From assembly GCF_000004075.3 (NCBI RefSeq), contig NC_026658.2, positions 9,424,001-9,488,000 of the forward strand: 64,000 bases of DNA. Reading direction: 5' to 3'. The notes under the pieces are model-generated. The model did no database searches. It had not been told where the DNA came from and saw only the letters and a list, made by a program, of their open reading frames with translations. Positions 59,127 through 64,000 of this stretch are shown one piece after another. The stretch comes from Cucumis sativus (taxonomy: Eukaryota; Streptophyta; Magnoliopsida; Cucurbitales; Cucurbitaceae). Position 1 is the stretch's first letter, and each line of letters starts with the position of its first letter. Made by a program: the position numbers and the translations under genes.

Positions 59127-60552
59127 TTTGTAAACTTCACAAAGCTCATGTCTGAGAGCATAGAAGCGTCAAAGAAGGAAGCAGCATTTGCCTTGGCCAC
59201 ACTCATGGAAATTCCATTTCAATACAGAGCTACCCTCTCCTTGCCAAATTCAAAGTAAGCCAGGATTTTCAACTTCAATTGAACGGTTGAAATGTCGTGT
59301 TTTTGTTATTTGGCATTCTGATTAACCAAGTAAATTAGCCTACATTGTGATTGTGTTATGTGTTATTTAAGATTTTAGGCCTAAGGTTCAAATAGTTGTC
59401 ATAAAAACTCTCTAACCCTATTGATGTTTATGTAATTTGTATTATCTCATATTTTCTCTGTTAATAGCTTAATAAAACTACTATCTTCCTCAGCCCGTGG
59501 ATATAGCTATGTTGATCTTTATTGTTTGCACTTTCTCGCTTTCTTTATTTGTTGATTTCGTAACAATTTCTGTTTTGGGTTTGGAAAAATAACACACTAA
59601 CTATTATGCAGGAGAGAATCTGTATATGGAAAAAGTGCAGGGCCACTTCCTCCTCCTCCTGAAGTCATCAATTATGACAATGCAGTTGCAAACCAAATTT
59701 TGGAGAATGCAAAAGCTGAAAAACATAGTTCCTCATCTGAATCGGTAACTTCGCTTTTATTTTATTTATGGAGTTTTCTAAGAATGAGAGAACCAAACAT
59801 GTGTGGCTTTACAATTACTCTAGGAAAATTTTGTTGAAATCTGGGGTTTAAGATTGATTAAGGCAACAAGTTGTGAGAGCCTTGTCTACTGAAACAAAAG
59901 AAATTTCTCTTTTGTTTCATGACTTCATTAATATAAATTATTAATTAAATGTCTCTTGTTCAAGGTCTGCCCCATATGCCTCACAAACCCAAAGGACATG
60001 GCTTTTGCATGTGGTCATACAGTAAGTTCTCTACCTTTGAACTTCTAACAGTGCTAATGTTTGCTAATATTTTCTAATGGAATAAAAAATGTTTGAATGG
60101 TTTCATATTCGTATTACTTGGCCAAGACACTCATGAATGTTTGAATGGTTTCATATTCGTATTATTTGGTCATACAGTAGGTTTTGCTGTTAAAGTATCT
60201 TTCTAATGTTTATTTTTCCAATATATTCAACTGACCTTAATTATCCACTAATTTGAATTTTTAAGTTTGTTGATTTGATGGTGATTTTTTAGGCTGCTTC
60301 AACTATTTCACAAGCATTGCATGCTATTTTATTTTAGTCAGTATACTGAATCCATTTCTTTATGTCAACTTTTCTCTGTTATATGTTTAGAATATGTTGA
60401 AAAGAATAAATAGTACCCTAAATTTATCTTTTTGAACTTAACCTTTTAGTTGATATTTTAATGAACATTTATAATTTCACCAAGTGTTGGAGATTTTATT
60501 GGTACTTAATTTTATATTTTTATTTTTACAGACTCTGGCCTTATGTGTTTGA
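59127..60552 (+). pseudogene. Captured 3' fragment of an RGLG-type (copine/RING) E3 ubiquitin ligase gene
   Basis: Exon-like blocks with intact splice sites: 59127-59254 (FVNFTKLMSESIEASKKEAA, ALATLMEIPFQYRATLSLPN), 59612-59744 (GPLPPPPEVINY), 59965-60021 (VCPICLTNPKDMAFACGHT) and 60532-60552 (TLALCV, stop). They join in one frame (113 codons with the stop). The order matches the end of the vWA/copine domain, the proline-rich linker and the start of the RING finger of RGLG ligases. The RING stops after C-x2-C...C-x-H: the remaining zinc ligands are missing, and no vWA N-terminal exons are present. It can therefore not be a normal ligase. It sits inside the CACTA-like element, so it is read as a gene fragment carried by the transposon. 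Confidence 0.75.
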
Positions 60553-61003
60553 AGCTATTTTCTGATCGATCCATTGTAGTGATGAAGCTACGAAGCAAGT
60601 GATTGATGTTTGGTTAGTGACAAGATTTATTGTAATTTTGTTATTCATGACAATATAACCTTGTTGTATTTAGTTTCTTTGTAAAAATATATTACCCACG
60701 TTCAGTTTCTATTTTGCTTGTATTTGTCCCTTCGGAAAATTTCGATAGATTTTCTACACTTAGTTTCTTTGTAAAAATGTTATCTATGAAATCTAATGTA
60801 AAGCCTATTTCATTATGTATATGTAAAGTCTTGGAATTGAATATATATGGTGAATGGTTTTATTTATATATGTTTGAGATTTGAAACTATATTTGATGAA
60901 TATCAAATATCTATGAAACTGTTGCTGGACAATTACAGGACAATCATCTTTCCATTACAGCATAATTCAATTACAATTTCTTTTTTTAAAAAAATTAAAA
61001 AAT

Positions 61004-61391
61004 GCTTGACGGTTTTAAAATGTCATGAACAATTGCAAGCTTAACGGTTTTAAACTATCATGAACAATTGCATTTTTTACGGTTGACAAATGTCAAGAAC
61101 AATTACATTCTTGACAGTTTTAAAATGTCATGAATATTAAAATTCTTGACGGGTTTAAAATGTCATAAATCAGTTCATCCTTGACAGTTTTAAAATGTCA
61201 TAAACAATACCAGTCTTGACGGTTCTAAAACGTCATGAACATAAGTATACTTGACGTTTATAAAACGTCAACGTTCACTATTCTTGACGTTTAATCAACC
61301 GTCAAGAACTTTGCCTTTCTTGACGCTGGCTTCAACGACGGTTTTAAAACCGTCAAGGGAGCCTTCTCTTGACAGTTTAAAAACATCAAGA
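61004..61391. repeat. Right subterminal array of palindromic TTGACGG units
   Basis: About eleven units of TTGAC(G/A)GTTTTAAAA(T/C)GTCA(T/A)GAA type. Those nearest the terminus (61250-61391) are the most perfect palindromes (GACGGTTTTAAAACCGTC), while inner ones are diverged (..TGTCATGAAC). Confidence 0.85.
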
Positions 61392-61412
61392 GAGCCTGTT
61401 TTTGTAGTAGTG

Positions 61413-61642
61413 ATGGTTATGAGGCAAGAATGACATGTGGCAATGTTTTAGAGTGTTCTAATTAGTTTTGTTTCTAAAGTCAATCAAATCTCACATTTTA
61501 TAGTTTTAACAAATTTTTATTTCAGGAGTAGTTTTGAAATGCTTATAAAAGGTGATATAGAGTAATAAAGGCAAAGTTAAGAGCTTACTTTGGTTTTTTT
61601 TGGGTAAATTAACCTTATACAAATCGTCGATCTAAACCTTTT
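61413..61642 (-). other. 3' flank of BAHD copy 3
   Basis: Matches 46267-46500 (copy 1) and, from the GTGTTCTAATTAGTTTTG word on, 51596-51784 (copy 2). No coding content. Confidence 0.7.
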
Positions 61643-63838
61643 TCAAAGATCTTCATAGAAGAACTTTTTGAAATACTCCATATGCTTCATCTGCAACTGT
61701 ATTGCAACGATGATCAAACCATCATTGTTTGGCCCTGGCATGATGAACATCTTCCCATCATAAGCTAACATTGATGGTCCAACATAATCTGGGTATCCCC
61801 ACCCAAAGTCTGCATCATATATGGGCATCGACAACCAAGACACTATAGATAGATTCGGGTTGCTCAAGGATGTGCCTTTAACTCGAACAATGGAGGAAGA
61901 TGATGACGATGATGTTCTCGTCCAACATATGTCCTCTTGTGTTGCTAGAAAGTCTATCGCTGACTTCACGTATTCATCAGTCATCTTCCATGATGCTTCT
62001 CTTATCTTTTTGGCAGCATAGCTTAATGGTTGAGACATTAACTCCCCAAACTCACACTGCGGAGTTATGCTAATCAAGGCTGCATTTCCACAAAAGTTTT
62101 TGGGGATGGGTGTCCTAAGCCGTTGTCTTATGTTTACAACTATTTGAACCACCGTTGATTGTTTGCTCTTGTCATTGTCGATGTTACGGGCTTTGCTCGC
62201 ACACACCCATATGTGCCCCGTAATCAATTCATATCGACTGTGTGGACATGGTTGCAATAATACTTCATTGACATCTACCACTTTCTCGATGTTTTGATTA
62301 GTTGGAGTTGAAGAATTTGCTCTCATTCTTAGCTTTTCAACTTGCTCCCGGGTAAGTTTCAACAATGCAGATTTGGTTTCTTTCATCCTCTCCTCCTATT
62401 CAATGATTTAAAATTTTAGAGTTATATTTTTGGTAATTGTACTTTATGAATCCTTTTTTTTCTTATTAGATTAAAACCCTACATTTTCTGTAAATCTTAA
62501 AAGACCCTTCAATTGCTAGGTGATGGTCAACTTTTTCTTCTTCAAAATATGTGTTTATATTCGTGCTCCGAGACTTATAAATCTATTTTAATATTGATTC
62601 TTTTCTGGTATGAAAATTATTGTTAGTATTATTATTATTTAACTTCAACAAGAAGCGAACATTTTTAAATATAGCAAAATAGATCAAAATATTTACAAAC
62701 TATAAAAAAAATTTAGATTTTATCGGTATTAGGCAACGATAGACACTAATGACAAACTTTCAAATTCTATCAATGATAGATACTAATAGAAAATTTTTAT
62801 TATATTTTGTAAGTATTAATTTTAACAATTTTGTCATTTACAATAATTTTCATATATATATTAAATTAGAAAAATAATTATAGAGTGCAAACTTTTGAAA
62901 ATTCAATAATTAAAAAGTGATTTATTATAGCAAAATTAACTAAAAACGGTAAAGTTCTCAATTGCTTTCTTGCCTAAAAGAATATACTATTTAATACATT
63001 GTCAACAAATTTAGAAAAAAATAAAAATAAAAATCATTTCAACCAAAAAAAAAGATGTTCCATGTGAGAATCAAGGGAAGGTATATAACTAAAATTATAT
63101 ATATGGATCATTAAGAAGAAATTCAATAAAACCTAAAAATTGAACCATAGAGATGGAATTTCAATTCATAATTTAACTTACCTTAGAGTTGGAGCAACCT
63201 ATGACGAATGGCAATATATCATATTCACAATGGTAGAACTGTGGTGGGCAAAATGGTTTTTGTGGTTGAAGAACATTTCGATCATGCAACGGTTGCAAGA
63301 TACTCTTCGCCGTCTTATCCCCTCGTGCAATGCTGGCCCATGAGTTGATGAACATAATGGCAGAGACCCCATCGACGAGAGTGTGTGAAACGTTGAGACC
63401 AATAACAAGTCCACCACAACTGAATCTTGTCACTTGAACAAGAAACATCGGTACATCTTCGATCGATGAATTATAATCTACCTCAGGAGCGAGTTTTCGT
63501 ACAACATCAGTAGGTGTGAAGTCACCGAAATCATCAAGTGTTCCACCATAGGAAGCTTCAATGAATAGGGCACCTGCAGCACAACAGTGGAGCTCGAGTC
63601 GACCACCAACGATCACGTGGAGGCGCCCAGCAAAAGGGTAGTAAGGTACAAGGATTTTGCTAAGGGAGCTTTTTAAGGAGTCAACAATGACGGCGGCGTT
63701 GGGAGATTTGTAGACGTAGACAGTTGTGATGTGAACCCATGCTCTAAATTGATCAGCCACCGATAATGGAAGTGTGAGATTAGGAGTTGGGAGGTTAGGA
63801 ATGATGATTGAGGAGGAATGAATGGTTATAGACTCCAT
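61643..63838 (-). CDS. BAHD acyltransferase copy 3, intact (469 aa)
   Basis: Exon 1 63838-63182 (219 codons), exon 2 62395-61643 (250 codons plus stop); acceptor ..GAATAG then GAGGAGAGG. The BAHD signature HxxxD is HTLVD (H152, D156) within LNVSHTLVDGVSAIMFINSW, and the structural DFGWG motif is present in exon 2 (DADFGWGYPDYVGPSML). Length is normal for the family. BAHD enzymes transfer acyl groups from CoA thioesters to alcohols or amines in the cytosol; the general look is of the vinorine synthase/alcohol acyltransferase side of the family or hydroxycinnamoyl transferases, but the substrate cannot be told. It is the only one of the three copies here without a lesion. Its 3' side is split from the ancestral flank by the CACTA-like element. 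Confidence 0.9.
62660..62830. repeat. TATC/GATA repeat in the intron of BAHD copy 3
   Basis: AAATATAGCAAAATAGATCAA, then TCTATCAATGATAGATACTAATAG; the counterpart of 52795-52945 in copy 2. Confidence 0.55.
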
Positions 63839-64000
63839 TGTTGTTGATTTCCAAGAGCTTGAATGGAATGAGGGAGTTCTTTCTTAAGTTAATTTACACC
63901 TTAAACTCTTTTTCACTATATTTGTACATATATGAGAATAAATGTGAGGGGTGGGCATTGTGGGTAGGAATGGTAAAATTAAAGATGATTTAAAATCGTT
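63839..64000 (-). promoter_or_regulatory. Promoter and 5' UTR region of BAHD copy 3
   Basis: Very similar to 53958-54115, including AAGAGCTTGAATGGAA and the TATA-like ACATATATGAG. Similarity runs to the window edge, so the duplicated block extends beyond it. Confidence 0.5.

Larger units (their letters stand above)
56813..61412. mobile_element. CACTA-like non-autonomous element carrying captured gene sequence
   Basis: Inserted between the two halves of the duplicated BAHD flank: left-flank homology ends near 56811 and right-flank homology (GGTTATGAGGCAAGAATGAC, compare 46267 onward) resumes at 61413. The right terminus reads CACTACTACAAAAACAGG on the minus strand, like CACTA (En/Spm) ends. 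The left terminus has no CACTA; it begins at a perfect CAACAAC-G-GTTGTTG inverted repeat and may be truncated. Both subterminal regions are arrays of palindromic TTGACG..CGTCAA units, the arrangement expected for transposase-binding repeats. No transposase is visible. Inside lie an RGLG-type gene fragment (59127-60552) and other unidentified, less AT-rich text (57240-58060). Confidence 0.65.

Noticed and set aside
1-64000. Search by eye for tRNA and rRNA genes
   Set aside because: Box-B-like GGTTCAATCC words occur only within SINEs; no cloverleaf-compatible tRNA or rRNA sequence was seen.

Overview
The window is plant nuclear DNA: AT-rich, intron-dense, with GT-AG introns, long intergenic spacers and many transposon relics. 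The proteins are eudicot families. The Au-type SINEs and the type of gag relic would suit a cucurbit, but that is inference.

Layout. 626-4428 (-) is the 5' two-thirds of an RRP6-like exosome exonuclease gene that runs off the left edge. 7665-12410 (-) is a complete ten-exon DUF639 membrane protein gene. 13870-14980 holds a decayed Ty3/gypsy gag. 16254-22336 (+) is an eleven-exon BTB/POZ plus pentapeptide-repeat gene (FIP2 type) whose introns carry a LINE relic, a solo LTR and a SINE. 25227-29866 (-) is an eleven-exon MIF4G/MA3 nucleolar gene (NOM1/SGD1 type). 32222-37348 (+) is an eight-exon RRM gene of the BPA1-like family with one apparently damaged splice acceptor. 40837-45370 (+) is a three-exon multiple-C2/transmembrane protein (MCTP, QUIRKY type).

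From 46 kb to the right edge lies a tandem BAHD acyltransferase cluster on the minus strand. Copy 1 (46501-47235) is an orphan second exon, copy 2 (51785-53957) has an in-frame nonsense codon, and copy 3 (61643-63838) is intact (469 aa with HTLVD and DFGWG). Copies 2 and 3 share flanks and so form a segmental duplication. The right-hand duplicate was split by a 4.6-kb element (56813-61412). That element has one CACTA-like terminus, arrays of palindromic TTGACG..CGTCAAG units at both ends, and a spliced 3' fragment of an RGLG-type (copine/RING) ubiquitin ligase gene. This Pack-CACTA-like element is the most unusual object in the window.

Two of the housekeeping genes act in RNA processing and ribosome biogenesis (RRP6-like and NOM1-like). 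Otherwise the genes are unrelated neighbours, as usual in plant genomes. Exon joins were made by hand from splice consensus, reading frame and remembered family features; every multi-exon model closes in frame.
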